Assembly (NCBI RefSeq): GCF_050589625.1
Contig: NZ_JBNGOP010000015.1
Coordinates: 73,134-137,133, forward strand
Length of the DNA: 64,000 nucleotides
Origin: Pelagihabitans sp947500445
Lineage (GTDB): Bacteria > Bacteroidota > Bacteroidia > Flavobacteriales > Flavobacteriaceae
Direction of reading: 5' to 3'
The notes beneath the pieces are model-generated. The model was given only the letters and a program-made list of their open reading frames with translations. It did no database searches and had not been told where the DNA came from. Of the stretch, positions 44,586 through 55,219 are shown one piece after another. How positions within the stretch are numbered: position 1 is the stretch's first letter; every line of letters starts with the position of its first letter. The position numbers and the translations under genes are program-made.

Positions 44586-45674
44586 TCATATAAGCGCTAA
44601 TCTTTTCTTGTATTGTTTGGGTGTCATCCCTGCATGCTTTTTAAAATTGACGTAGAATACGGACTCGGTACGAAATCCGCTGTCTTTTGCTATGGTAAGG
44701 ATGGTATACTTTTCATATTTTTCACTTTCCAATAACCTCTTGGCCTCTTCTACCCTTTTTCCGTTGATGTAATTACTGAAGGATTTTTCTACGTAGTCGT
44801 TTAGAAGAACCGACAACACATAATACGGGACCTCCATTTTATCGGCGAGCTTCTGTTCGCTAAGTCTTGGGTCTAAAAAGATTTTCTTCTGATCTACAAG
44901 TTCTTCCAACTTTTTAAGATGTTTATCAGCGTCGAACAGATTCAACTTTTTTTTGCCTTTCTCGTGAGGAAAATTAGAAAGTATTTTTGGGAACTTTAAA
45001 AGAAAGAAGATGGTAATCAGAATAATGGAACATGTAAAACCAATGAAATTCAGCTCCACCAAACGCTGTACCAGTTTTACCCATTCATCTCTTTTAAAAT
45101 TATCGAGGACTATAAAAACGTGGCCTAAATTGATAAACGCGATAAGGGTCAAAAAACCCAAGAACAAAACCAATACTTTCGGCCACCAACCGGCCGCTTT
45201 TTGTCTGCCCGATTCCTGTTGTCGGTAAACAAGGTGCCGACCTTTTATGGTCAGAAAGAGTTTCCATAAAAAAATGGCCAATAGAATACTCTCATGGTAA
45301 TATGAACCTATGTATTTTCTCACGGTGAAATCGGGAATGACGAGCGTGCTGACGAAAAGTAGGATTCCAAAGAAAAAAGGAACATATAAAAATTTAATGT
45401 CGCCGCTCACCAGTTTTCGATCAATCATCGATTGTATGTATAAAAATAGTAGGGCCGGGAGCAAAAAGTCTAAAAAATCAGGAATCACCAATACCCTGGG
45501 ATAGTCATTTCTCCAGTGCCTATAGCGAAGCAAATACTGCAATGCGATATTCAGAGAAGTACTTAAAAAAATAAGGGACAACAACCGATTATATCCAGAG
45601 TTCTTGATTATCGGTATGAGTATCCCGACCACCAAACTTTGAACAAATCCCCAGATGAAGAAAACAGTGGCCAT
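44586..45674 (-). CDS. AraC-family regulator with multi-pass membrane sensor
   Basis: The 362-aa protein has six to seven hydrophobic helices in the first 230 residues (VFFIWGFVQSLVVGILIPI to FIGFTCSIILITIFFLL). A linker follows, then an AraC HTH domain (LSEQKLADKMEVPYYVLSVLLNDYVEKSFSNYINGKRVEEAKRLL, then ILTIAKDSGFRTESVFYVNFKKHAGMTPKQYKKR). This is the common Bacteroidota 7TM-AraC layout, a membrane one-component regulator. The second HTH is well conserved, so DNA binding is expected. Its target may be the 42974 lipoprotein or the divergent 46650 gene; neither is shown. Confidence 0.88.
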   Translation of the reverse strand: MATVFFIWGFVQSLVVGILIPIIKNSGYNRLLSLIFLSTSLNIALQYLLRYRHWRNDYPRVLVIPDFLDFLLPALLFLYIQSMIDRKLVSGDIKFLYVPFFFGILLFVSTLVIPDFTVRKYIGSYYHESILLAIFLWKLFLTIKGRHLVYRQQESGRQKAAGWWPKVLVLFLGFLTLIAFINLGHVFIVLDNFKRDEWVKLVQRLVELNFIGFTCSIILITIFFLLKFPKILSNFPHEKGKKKLNLFDADKHLKKLEELVDQKKIFLDPRLSEQKLADKMEVPYYVLSVLLNDYVEKSFSNYINGKRVEEAKRLLESEKYEKYTILTIAKDSGFRTESVFYVNFKKHAGMTPKQYKKRLALI

Positions 45675-46649
45675 GCTTCGGTATTATTTTATTTCGGACT
45701 ACTTTAAGATAATGATATTTGGCAAATATCCCTGATTTTCAATATATATGGGCTTTGTTCGCCAACATAGCTTTTCAAGGGAAATTTCCATATCACATTT
45801 GTTCACCATTGAATTCCCTTGCCTATTCTCAAGAATATAAAACCCTGTTCAAGTTGCATATTAATTTTATCTACCAGTGTTCTGGTCGAAAAAAAATATG
45901 CCATATTTCCCAAAACTTCCGCTGCCGATTCCCGAACAAGGTTTTAGCCCTTTTTAACTTAATTTTTAATGTGCTAAAACTCTCCCCCGACCGACATTTG
46001 GTAGCACATATGCCACCCCGAAACAAAGTATCCGCCATTTTTGCCAGCAACGTATTTAAAAACACACTAACACATGCCTCTACCTACAAGATGTAATATT
46101 TTATTATGGGTTTACTATCGATTCATAAGTCCAAAGTTTTATCTCTCCATTTCCCGGCCATTGGTATTGGAACACTATGCCACCTAGGCGTATTAAAACC
46201 GTACTTCTTTTCTTGTCCACTAACTTAAAAAACGCTTTTCAAAATATAACAGGGGCTTACTTCCCACCAAGTGAAAAGAATTGTATTGGCGGTGGGGAAA
46301 CAATTGTCAACTCTCCATGCAGGATATGGCGTGCCTTATAATTTCTATGGCTTTTTAAAATCCCAAGTTATTACCCTCATATCAACCGAGGTATTGATCA
46401 AAAATTAATGACTTTTAAAGGGCTATGAAATACCTCGAATTTAAAACTTTATCGCGATCCTTTGGGCACTTCCAATCGCAACCGAACCCCTATCCGGATC
46501 AAATACATTTCTGTTCCTATTAAAACCGTTCGCGATGCCTAACGGCGCCTACTTTCGAATTTCATTGCTACCTAATGTGAGGTTGCCCAACAACGGGTTT
46601 CGATGGGGAACCTTCCAAAAAACGCATTAAAATTTTAAAAAAATCACGT
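45675..46649. other. Long divergent intergenic region between two AraC-type regulators
   Basis: 975 bp. Open frames here (for example one ATG frame at 45719-46096) have unlikely composition and I reject them. I see no strong repeat. It holds the divergent promoters of both regulators and may contain an unrecognised RNA. Confidence 0.45.
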
Positions 46650-47417
46650 ATGACTGCTATGGAAAAAAAGATCTTGATCGTAGAGGACGAAGCAATAATC
46701 GCCGCGGATTTAAGGAGAATAATAAACAAACATGGTTGGACCGCATTGCCACCGTGTAACAACCAAAAACAAGCCTTGATCAACATAAAAGAGCAAAGCC
46801 CCGACCTTGTTCTTATTGATATCAACCTAAAAGGAAAAGGAAACGGCATCGGTATCGGCAGCTTTTTGTTGGAGTCGGATAGCATACCCTTTATATATGT
46901 AACCAGTCTGACGGATACCTTAACCTTTGACGAGGTAAAGAAAACGCGTCCTATGGGATTTATTATAAAGCCCTTTTCCCCAAGGGATATTACCTCAGCT
47001 ATCGAAATTGCCCTTTACAACCATAAACATAGAAAACTTGACCCGGTCCGCAACAAAATAGTACCCAATAGCCAAGTGCCTTTTAAACTAAGAAAAGTTA
47101 CCAACTTCATAAATAAAAATCTCGATAAACGATTGAACGTAGAGACTTTGGCGGCAATGACGGAATGGAAGCGATACCATTTCATTAGAAACTTTAAAAA
47201 ATATGTAGGGACTACGCCATATCAATACGTTTTGGAACTAAAAATTTCAAAGGCCAAATCGCTACTTCAGGAAACCGATCTTCCAATTTCGTCGATAGCT
47301 TACGATATCGGTTTCCAAAGTCATTCCAGTTTCTGTGTAACCTTCCAAAAACATGCGAATATGAGCGCAGAAAATTTTAGGAACCTCTCCAGAATTAAGA
47401 CGCAAGAACTCTGTTGA
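46650..47417 (+). CDS. Response regulator with AraC-type output domain
   Basis: The 255-aa protein has a CheY-like receiver (ILIVEDEAII with acidic pair; phospho-acceptor Asp57 in LVLIDINL; Thr85; Lys107 of FIIKPFS). A direct linker joins an AraC DNA-binding domain (LNVETLAAMTEWKRYHFIRNFKKYVGTTPYQYVLELKISKAKSLL, ISSIAYDIGFQSHSSFCVTFQKH). Phosphorylation would be expected to control DNA binding. No histidine kinase gene is visible nearby, so it is an orphan. ATG at 46659 is an alternative start. Among Bacteroidota, LytTR outputs are more usual. Confidence 0.9.
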   Translation: MTAMEKKILIVEDEAIIAADLRRIINKHGWTALPPCNNQKQALINIKEQSPDLVLIDINLKGKGNGIGIGSFLLESDSIPFIYVTSLTDTLTFDEVKKTRPMGFIIKPFSPRDITSAIEIALYNHKHRKLDPVRNKIVPNSQVPFKLRKVTNFINKNLDKRLNVETLAAMTEWKRYHFIRNFKKYVGTTPYQYVLELKISKAKSLLQETDLPISSIAYDIGFQSHSSFCVTFQKHANMSAENFRNLSRIKTQELC

Positions 47418-47820
47418 GATGCCTCGATTACAATTCACGGAACATCCGCTTTACCCCAAACGTTTCAAACGTTTTTGGGAATCCTATATAAACCATACCC
47501 CTCCAGCTCTGACCGTTCCCTATGGGCCAGCTGTACTTCTACGACCATAGGCGCCACCTTATTGTATTCCCTTGAGCAGAACGGTATTACCCTAGTCCAT
47601 GGGCACCCAGTTGATTTGCTGTCATCTCCCATCATTTAAAGGAACCATGGTTTCCTTTGGCAACTACCCAAAAAAATAGCGGGGGCAAGCCCCCGCTACA
47701 AAGTAATCCTAAAAAATTTACCCGAACTTAAATTTAAAAGCCCCTATCGGAACGCCCGCTTCATCGGACGATCAAAATCATCATCCTTCAAACCGGACGT
47801 AACACGAGTCTATTAATTTT
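47418..47820. other. Intergenic region between regulator and giant T9SS gene
   Basis: 403 bp between convergent genes. It contains the strong hairpin at 47677-47698 and an AAACGTTT direct repeat around 47458-47477 that could help terminate the plus-strand gene. Confidence 0.5.
47677..47698 (-). terminator. Terminator of the giant T9SS gene
   Basis: TAGCGGGGGC and GCCCCCGCTA form a perfect 10-bp stem with an AA loop. The A6 run on its plus-strand left side supplies the T-tract for the minus-strand gene ending at 47821. Confidence 0.85.
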
Positions 47821-50800
47821 TCATTTCACCTGGAACAATCTTTCATCCGAAGTAATCGTCTTGGACTGTATCTTTAAAACATAATACCCTTTGCTCAACG
47901 TTCCTACGGGCAAACTTAAGTTGCCAGATGATGCATTCTTTGGCGTATGGCTCAAGACCAATCTGCCCATCATATCATAGATCATGATCTGATCGATTCC
48001 TGAATCCGGTTTTCCGAAAGCGTCGAATACCGTAATGTTCAGAACATCGGAGGTAGGATTGGGATATACCAGCAATTCGTTGGCAACAGTGGTTCCACTA
48101 TTGGCCTTTAGTTGTGACCCGGAGACGGGTATTCCACTCAGCCGTATATCATCTAGCCTAAATCTATCAATAGGGGCAAAGGTCGAGGTATTCCGAAATC
48201 GTACTCCGAAATCTGCTGACCTATCGACCCCTGTTTCCAAAGTGACCTGAATCCAATCGTTGCTACTCCCATTGGTCGGAAGGCTTAAGGGAACGGCCGT
48301 CCAACTGTTTCCTCCGTTCTCGGTTATTTCGACTATCAACGTAGCTCCGTCGGCATCAACGTTATTTTTTCGCAATCCAAACGATAACGTAATGGCATCA
48401 AAATTGCTGGCATCGATATTTTTGATTTCCAGCGTTTTGCCCGAACGCGCCAAGAAAAGGTTGTTCCCGTTCGAAGGACCGGGGTAATCGTTCTCCGAAG
48501 CATTGTTCGCGGAATCATTAATGGCCCCGCTTCCCGTAAAAGTGGCATTGGCCGCTTCACTGTAGCAACCATAGGTTTCCAGATTACCGCCGATAACAGT
48601 ACATGGGGCGTTGGCCGCATCAAAAGTTTCAGCGAAAAAAATAGTTGATTCCGATGGATCTGTATTATTGTTATTGGCTCCCGCCACAAACGTATACTCT
48701 ATTTCCGCTGCCGGAGACCAAAACGACTTTGATTCGGAACCGCAAATCGCTCTTATCTGAACAATATACGTACCACCGTTCGTCAAGTTGTCAAATGTTT
48801 CCGTAGGACCGTCCACCGCAGTTACCAACCAACCTTCTGTATTTATCAATTTAATCCTTACCTCAAATGAAGATGGTGAACCGGTAGCGTTCCAGGTCAA
48901 GGTCTCCGAAGTGTCGGAACCGCCGGAGGAAGCAATATTCGAAATACTAGAGCATTCGACGGCATCTCCACCAGAGGATAGTTGCACGTCGTCCAACCTA
49001 TACTTTGAACCGACCTTTGCCGTAAATCTCAACTCCAAATCCGAAGTTGCGGAAACGCCGGAAATGGTAGTTTCCACCAGGGTCCAGTCAGCATTGGACG
49101 GTAGGCTAATGGGCACATTGCTCCAATTTCCACCAGAGGCACCGGCCCTGTACTCCACGATCAGCCCCTCACTATTGGATGTCAACGCATCTTGCTTTAG
49201 ACCGAATCGCAACTTTAACTCTTGGGCACCCGCTACGCTTATTCCGCCGATCGTAATGCTTTTATCCTTTGGGTTATTGTTGGTGTTCGCATTCAATAGA
49301 ACGGAAAACTGGTTCGATGCCCCCTCATAATCGGCATTGGCACCGCTAGTGCGTAAAGACCCGTTGCCCGAGAATGCTATCGGGGCGTTATTGGTATAAC
49401 ATGGATAGGTACTGATCCTACGCTGGGCATTTGATGAAGTACTACAGCCCGATTTTTCGAATTCTTCTCGGAATAGTATGGTTTCGGCACCGGTGTCTCC
49501 GCCAAGAATCGTAAAGTTTGCACCCAAAGCGAACTCGGTTTCGGTGTTACCGCAACGCTTCCTTACCCTCCATTCATAACTGTTGCCACGAGCTAGGAAC
49601 GGGGTTTTGGCACTGGTTATGTCCGTAGAGATCGGCAGCAAGGAAAGCCACGGCCCATTCGAGTTTAGCCCTCTATACTGGGCTACGTATTCCGTTCCAT
49701 TACTTAACGCATCGGTCCATGATACGGTAGCTACCCCCTTTTCGATTTTGACTACCGCCAAGTCCGATAACTTCTTACACCTCGGTGCGGAAACAGGTTC
49801 CACGAGAATGTTATCGATAATGTGGTTTGTTGTGGCGGAAGAACTATTTACGTCAATTTCGATTTCAAGTGTATTGTTTCCACTAGCGATGGCATTGCTT
49901 TCTAAAATTTGTGGCGTATCGTCGACCGGGGAATCTCCAATGAGTTGCCCGAACAAGACCCTTGCGCCGCCGTTCAAACGATAATACGCTTTTATAAAAC
50001 CGTTGTTGACTTTTGTCTTGGTCCTTTCCCTTGCGCTGAGCGTAATGCGTAAACGCTCCGAAACGTTGGATATATCGATCGTACCGGACTTAAATGTTGC
50101 CGTTCCCCCTAAATTACGGGCAATCAAGGCTTTTTTCTCTCGATCCCTATTATCGGGGAGTTCGACTTTAAGAAAACTTTTGTCATTAATATTGAGGCCG
50201 TTTGCTTCTATTGTCCACGCGGTCCTACCCGTATCTTGCGCGGTATCCCTAAAAAGGTCGTCAAAAGTTTCCAACCATGGAACATCGGTGCCATTGGTTA
50301 TTGCGGTTCCCCATTCCGACGGAGAACTCGCGTTCAAATCGTTATCGGTTGCGAACTGTATGATCGTGTTTACCGCGTTACCTTGTTTGCTATCTTCAAT
50401 GGCTACTTCCAATCCGATCGGCAAGGCGCCTCCGGGAAGTACCCCTAAATTTTCCCAAGCCAGGGCAATCTCGGAAACGTATCCGTTAGCGTTGAAATTT
50501 ACGGCAAAGTCATCGATCAGATTGGTAGTATTACCGTTTACGGCAATGATGTCGCCCGCCCTGGTTACCTTAAATACATAATCGTCGACCCCATAAGACC
50601 CCGACCTTTTATTATTATTGACATCCAAGGCTATGGTAACGGCATCTCCGTTGTAGGGCTCGCCTTCCGAAAAGTTCGATTGTGGGGTATCGTCATCAAC
50701 GGCAACGGCAATAAAAAGTTTTTCCGAAGTGTACCCGATTTTAAAACGGCCCTCCAATGTGCCAGGGTTTCCTTTGGCTACTTCTGAAACGGTGTTGAAC

Positions 50801-53730
50801 GGTATCGCGTTCCACCTATTTTCCAAATTACCGTCGATGTTTACATTTCCGTTTAAGAGATTGATGTTTATGGGAGTCCCCAGTTGTTGCACGGTAACGG
50901 TGACGGCTTTGCCACCGGCATTTAGCCGCAGATCTCTGCTCCTTGTCAAATTATCGGGATTGGCACTTTTACTTTTGAACTGCAGGGTTGTTTGTCCATT
51001 TCCATTAAAATTGCTACCCGAACTGCCATTGATTTCGAGCCAAGCGGGAATGTTCACTATGGACCAGGACCCCGTTGCCCTAATACTCACTTCCTTCGTA
51101 GCATTTTGGGAATTCTCCAATAGCACTGCGCTAGAACTGATCAGGGCATCCGTTTGTGGCACATTGGAATCGATCTGTCGTTTCCATATCCCGATACCAA
51201 AGGTGGGCAAGTAGTAATTTACATCCCCATTACTTTCGGAGATAATTTTGGCATCGGCATTTGCACTTCTTGCATAATAGAACTCTGTTCCTTGTGAATC
51301 CGTGGTCCAGTCCTTCCATCCACCGTTGGTCAGGGCAACATTTCCCTGGTTGTTAAGCGAGAACTTCGTAGTAAACAGTCCCAGTCCTTTTTTGTGTTTC
51401 CCGTTTTCGGTTCCTACATATATGTTGTTCTTATATCCGGCCAGTGAGTTGAAATTGATGGTCTCGCCCTGCTCCACCCAAACTTCCCCTCGTAGCGCTA
51501 ACGTTTTTGATATGTCCAGTTTGGCCTTTGACAGATTTCCGGTACGGTTCCAATTGGATGCGCCGGGGTTCTTGAGTATGTAAACCTCTTGCGGCGCCCC
51601 ATTAAAAGATGCGGCGATGGCCACTACCGTTGCGCCCTGGTTGTCCCAAACAAATAGATCTTTTATTCCGGATTCGAAATCTCCGCTAGTACCGAACCCG
51701 GTTTCAAACTCCTCCCATACCCACTTGTCAATTGCCGTTCTCCTACCTCTCCATAAGTTTTGGCCGCTTGCCCAGAGTACATCGGAATCGTTGGGATCGA
51801 TAAAGATATCCTTAAAACTGGGCTCCAGACCCATTTTTGCGTTCGATATCTTCTTCCACTGCGATTCACCGTCATACACCCCTTCGATATCCTCTGTGGC
51901 ATAGATACCTCCTACGCCCGCCACGGACCGAAAGCCGAGATATACGCGACTGACATTTTTATCGTCTATCGTCATAACCTGTACCTGTCTGTTGGGAAGG
52001 CTATTGGTCAACTGCGTTCCGTTGACCCCACCACCGATAAAACGCCAATCGGTACCGGAAATAGGTTCGATCGGTTCGCCCAGTTTTCGGGCGAACAAGA
52101 ATAGTTTTGTATTCGATGGGATACCAAAATCGTTTCTCATTTCCGCCAACACTATGGGAGGTGAAGTCTTTGTTATGCCCACGGATTGTACGTTCTTCGC
52201 CTCGTTCGGACTGGTTTTCTTCGTCCAACTATCTCCAGCATCAAAACTTTCAAATATCCCTTGGTCGGCATTGCCCTGAATTACATAGTCTTGAAAAGTC
52301 GCTATATCATAGGTTACCGTATTGGTAAAGCTCCTATTCCGATAGGTTACAAAATCATTGGGGCCAACTACCTTTTCTGTATAGATGGGCAGCCAACTTT
52401 CTGCTACAAAAGGCCAATTGGCGTTATTATCGTTATTGCTCAGGAAAAAATTGTTTCCACCACCAGCGATAATCCTGCTGGTCGAAGGACCCCAAGTATT
52501 TGGGGTAAAGTCATAGGCCCTGCTCAAAAACTTCGCCGCCTCCCAACCTTCGTCAAATGCATCGGCTCCGGAAGAGGTTTTGAGTTTGGCCTGAAGAGTA
52601 TTCTTCCAATCTTGCGATGTAACCCTTCCATTTGCACCAAACGTCAAATTCCCTTCAAACAATCCCACACGGTTTGGATTATCCTTTATGTTGGTACCAA
52701 TGATCAGCCGCTGCCGATTTGCGGTAGATTTTGAATCTACGAGGGGGTTATACCATTGAACATCCAATTTGCCCAACGCATCGGTAAGGCCTTCCAACAC
52801 TTCCCATTGCGGGTCGGCATTCGATAATTTGCTCGTTTCGGTGGTAAACAATTTCCATTGCGCACGACTTCCGGGAACATCACCTTTGGTTTGGTAAACG
52901 GCGTATATTCTTTCCCCATCGGGCGAAATGCCCATTCCACTTATTCCTCCACTAAACTTATATTTGCCCGTGTTCGGTTCTTCACCGCTAAAAAATGTCA
53001 GCGTTTTTACCCCGCCTTCTTTACCCCTGTAGGCACCATCGGGGTTGTCCACCCTGCTCCAATTGGATCCGTCATTTGTGGAGATATAAAGGCCTGATGC
53101 GGCACCGACGTAAATGGTTCCGTTAGCCGGGTGTATTGCCACATTGTAAACATGATCATAACCATCCATTGGCTCATATTGCCTTTTTAAAAACGGTCCC
53201 CCGTTTTTGGATATGTATACATAACGTTCCCCTATCAATGGCTGAATAGGATCGATAATAGTACTTTGTACTTTTTGAGCGTCTTTTGCGTGCCATCCCG
53301 GGCCTAAAACTTTTACGCTGTTATCGGCACTGAAGGCTATGGAGGCGATCGCATCACCCTTGGTTTCCTCTATTCTGGTCCAATTGGTTCCTCGGTTGTC
53401 GGAATAATGCGCTCCCCATAGTCCGCCTTGATACAGACGTCCGTTGTTACTATTGTCCCGTCTAATTTTAAAGGACATTCCATGACTTAAATCTTTTCCG
53501 ATGAATATCCAGCTGTTGCCCAAATCGTCGGAGCGATAACTCCCTTCTTGGTCACTGGAAAGATAAATTCGGTTTCGTTCCACCGGATCAAAATAAAGGT
53601 CCTGTAATTGACCTCCTGCTCCCGGTGCGAGACTTATCCAAGTGTCGTCTTGAGAATGTCCGATTAGTGCCGTGAAAAGTGTGATGAGTGAAACCATCAC
53701 AATTTTGCGGTAGTCGTAAAATATCTTCAT
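47821..53730 (-). CDS. Giant T9SS-secreted multidomain protein with BNR/VPS10-like propeller
   Basis: The 1969-aa protein has a signal peptide (VSLITLFTALIGHSQ). Residues 30-880 are a propeller with Asp-box-like repeats (YRSDDLGNSWIFIGKD, SNDGSNWSRVDN, SFDAGDSWTKKT), as in GH74 and sortilin-type proteins. A BACON-like domain (about 895-985, ATKEVSIRATGSWSIVNIPAW) and a CBM9-like domain (about 985-1180) follow. Further on are FnIII-like units and two related jelly-roll modules (LFREEFEKSGC at about 1440; FFAETFDAANAPC at about 1700). The end is a T9SS sorting domain (ELLVYPNPTSDVLNITVF to DERLFQVK). It is probably surface-bound or secreted and glycan-binding or glycan-degrading. Substrate unknown. 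Confidence 0.88.
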   Translation of the reverse strand: MKIFYDYRKIVMVSLITLFTALIGHSQDDTWISLAPGAGGQLQDLYFDPVERNRIYLSSDQEGSYRSDDLGNSWIFIGKDLSHGMSFKIRRDNSNNGRLYQGGLWGAHYSDNRGTNWTRIEETKGDAIASIAFSADNSVKVLGPGWHAKDAQKVQSTIIDPIQPLIGERYVYISKNGGPFLKRQYEPMDGYDHVYNVAIHPANGTIYVGAASGLYISTNDGSNWSRVDNPDGAYRGKEGGVKTLTFFSGEEPNTGKYKFSGGISGMGISPDGERIYAVYQTKGDVPGSRAQWKLFTTETSKLSNADPQWEVLEGLTDALGKLDVQWYNPLVDSKSTANRQRLIIGTNIKDNPNRVGLFEGNLTFGANGRVTSQDWKNTLQAKLKTSSGADAFDEGWEAAKFLSRAYDFTPNTWGPSTSRIIAGGGNNFFLSNNDNNANWPFVAESWLPIYTEKVVGPNDFVTYRNRSFTNTVTYDIATFQDYVIQGNADQGIFESFDAGDSWTKKTSPNEAKNVQSVGITKTSPPIVLAEMRNDFGIPSNTKLFLFARKLGEPIEPISGTDWRFIGGGVNGTQLTNSLPNRQVQVMTIDDKNVSRVYLGFRSVAGVGGIYATEDIEGVYDGESQWKKISNAKMGLEPSFKDIFIDPNDSDVLWASGQNLWRGRRTAIDKWVWEEFETGFGTSGDFESGIKDLFVWDNQGATVVAIAASFNGAPQEVYILKNPGASNWNRTGNLSKAKLDISKTLALRGEVWVEQGETINFNSLAGYKNNIYVGTENGKHKKGLGLFTTKFSLNNQGNVALTNGGWKDWTTDSQGTEFYYARSANADAKIISESNGDVNYYLPTFGIGIWKRQIDSNVPQTDALISSSAVLLENSQNATKEVSIRATGSWSIVNIPAWLEINGSSGSNFNGNGQTTLQFKSKSANPDNLTRSRDLRLNAGGKAVTVTVQQLGTPININLLNGNVNIDGNLENRWNAIPFNTVSEVAKGNPGTLEGRFKIGYTSEKLFIAVAVDDDTPQSNFSEGEPYNGDAVTIALDVNNNKRSGSYGVDDYVFKVTRAGDIIAVNGNTTNLIDDFAVNFNANGYVSEIALAWENLGVLPGGALPIGLEVAIEDSKQGNAVNTIIQFATDNDLNASSPSEWGTAITNGTDVPWLETFDDLFRDTAQDTGRTAWTIEANGLNINDKSFLKVELPDNRDREKKALIARNLGGTATFKSGTIDISNVSERLRITLSARERTKTKVNNGFIKAYYRLNGGARVLFGQLIGDSPVDDTPQILESNAIASGNNTLEIEIDVNSSSATTNHIIDNILVEPVSAPRCKKLSDLAVVKIEKGVATVSWTDALSNGTEYVAQYRGLNSNGPWLSLLPISTDITSAKTPFLARGNSYEWRVRKRCGNTETEFALGANFTILGGDTGAETILFREEFEKSGCSTSSNAQRRISTYPCYTNNAPIAFSGNGSLRTSGANADYEGASNQFSVLLNANTNNNPKDKSITIGGISVAGAQELKLRFGLKQDALTSNSEGLIVEYRAGASGGNWSNVPISLPSNADWTLVETTISGVSATSDLELRFTAKVGSKYRLDDVQLSSGGDAVECSSISNIASSGGSDTSETLTWNATGSPSSFEVRIKLINTEGWLVTAVDGPTETFDNLTNGGTYIVQIRAICGSESKSFWSPAAEIEYTFVAGANNNNTDPSESTIFFAETFDAANAPCTVIGGNLETYGCYSEAANATFTGSGAINDSANNASENDYPGPSNGNNLFLARSGKTLEIKNIDASNFDAITLSFGLRKNNVDADGATLIVEITENGGNSWTAVPLSLPTNGSSNDWIQVTLETGVDRSADFGVRFRNTSTFAPIDRFRLDDIRLSGIPVSGSQLKANSGTTVANELLVYPNPTSDVLNITVFDAFGKPDSGIDQIMIYDMMGRLVLSHTPKNASSGNLSLPVGTLSKGYYVLKIQSKTITSDERLFQVK

Positions 53731-54404
53731 AGTTATTAAAAAGTTAATTATTTTTTCACCTGATTATTAGCAAATATGCACTGTTGGACTTCTCCTGACC
53801 GTTGGATTTACAAATCAATAGAAATTTGACCGGCCCGGAATACCCCTCAAAACCCTAGATATTACTACTTCAAACCAAAATGAATACAGCAATGGCAGTC
53901 ACGTAATTCCCGAACCTACGTGCATCCAAAACATGTAATCCGTTCGTTTCAACATCCCTTTAGAAAAGACAAATGCGGACTGGCGATGGTATTTGACCTC
54001 TTGTCAGGCACAATACCCCAAACTACAACTTAGCGGAAAAATTTTTTAGTAAAACGTGGTCCTACCTGTAGATTTTGCTTCATACCACTTTAGACCAATT
54101 CCCGATTTTACCGTATCCTACCAGAGGGTTTTAAGTTTTAAAATCTTTAGGGTATTGGACAAAACAAGCATGTTGATTTTTAGCATTTTTTTTGAAACAG
54201 GGTGGGTTTTTTTTAATATCCCTAGGCTGTTTTAACGCATCTTGGTGTTTTAAGTAATCATAACCCGTTTTTGACAAAAGAACGCTAATAGCGCTACCTA
54301 GGGAAAGAATCGGTTATACTAAAAGATAAGCCATTAACACATCACAGCATTTATCCGTAACGTTTATTGTCGACAACATCGATAATCAAAAATTAAAGGG
54401 GAAG
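53731..54404. other. Intergenic region upstream of the giant T9SS gene
   Basis: 674 bp, AT-rich with several T-runs. It holds the T9SS gene promoter on the minus strand. I see no gene or structured repeat. Confidence 0.45.
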
Positions 54405-55097
54405 GTGGTTTCCGCGGTTGCGCTTGCCTACAGTGCATTGGATTTCCTTCAAATGAACGATTACTTCCATTTAAGATGTAAAAAATCGACACTAAAGGGA
54501 ACCGGACCGGAAACGCTATTGGAGATGCTTTGCGAAATTAACCGCCAGTTGCAAACAAAAACCGGTAATTCCTATGCACAGGTGGGGATTTCGAATTTCA
54601 ACTCGGCATACGAAAGTGTTTCAAAGCACGATAGGTATGTATCGGTAAAAGCGAAACAAACCAGACGGTTTCAGAATCAAAAAAATTTTAGCCAAAAGAA
54701 AGGAACCCTTTTCATTACCAAATTTAGTGTGGGTTTTGCGGAAACAAAGGTCATATTCCGTCCTTTTTCGTGGAAAAGGCACTATAGTTTTGTACAAACG
54801 CCCGTTTCCGAACATCAAATATTCGAATCGGGAGCGTTCCCGGCAAATTTTAAGCCAATGCACCTGGTTGCAACCACATCAAGAGCGGTAAACGTACTGC
54901 GCAACCATGAATTCGGTGAAAAACTCCTGAGCGACATTAAGGTACCGTCGGACTACGTCTATGTTGACTTTGAACGAACGGAAGCTTACTTGGATATCGC
55001 AATTGAATCCTGTAAAATTATCAGATATTATGATTTTGATGATATCGCATGCTTTACCAAGGAAATTTGGCTTGCAGTCGCTAGGGTCGATTCCTAA
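54405..55097 (+). CDS. Hypothetical protein, GTG start
   Basis: The 230-aa reading frame starts at GTG 54405 after AAAGGGGAAG. It has balanced amino-acid composition and secondary-structure rhythm (TLLEMLCEINRQLQTK, FITKFSVGFAETKVIFRPF, YVYVDFERTEAYLDIAIESCKIIRYYDFDD), which supports a real gene, but I recognise no family. No signal peptide or membrane segment. It may have lost its original start, because the frame is open a few codons upstream without ATG. It borders the AT-rich island. Confidence 0.45.
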   Translation: MVSAVALAYSALDFLQMNDYFHLRCKKSTLKGTGPETLLEMLCEINRQLQTKTGNSYAQVGISNFNSAYESVSKHDRYVSVKAKQTRRFQNQKNFSQKKGTLFITKFSVGFAETKVIFRPFSWKRHYSFVQTPVSEHQIFESGAFPANFKPMHLVATTSRAVNVLRNHEFGEKLLSDIKVPSDYVYVDFERTEAYLDIAIESCKIIRYYDFDDIACFTKEIWLAVARVDS

Positions 55098-55219
55098 TGC
55101 GCTCGGAGGCCGTTGGGCTCGTCGCCGGTCCTGAACTGCTTCAGAAAATCATCGTTGAACGACTCCTCTTTTCTTGTGCTATGTATAAACTTATGATTAT
55201 AGAAGTATGAGCGAGTTCA

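Noticed and set aside
45719..46096. 125-codon plus-strand frame in the AraC intergenic region
   Set aside because: Composition (many Phe, Asn, Lys, His, Cys) and absence of motif or start context suggest random AT-rich DNA.
50003..50581. 192-codon plus-strand frame inside the giant T9SS gene
   Set aside because: The minus-strand frame is a clear multidomain protein. The plus-strand text has no domain and unlikely composition.
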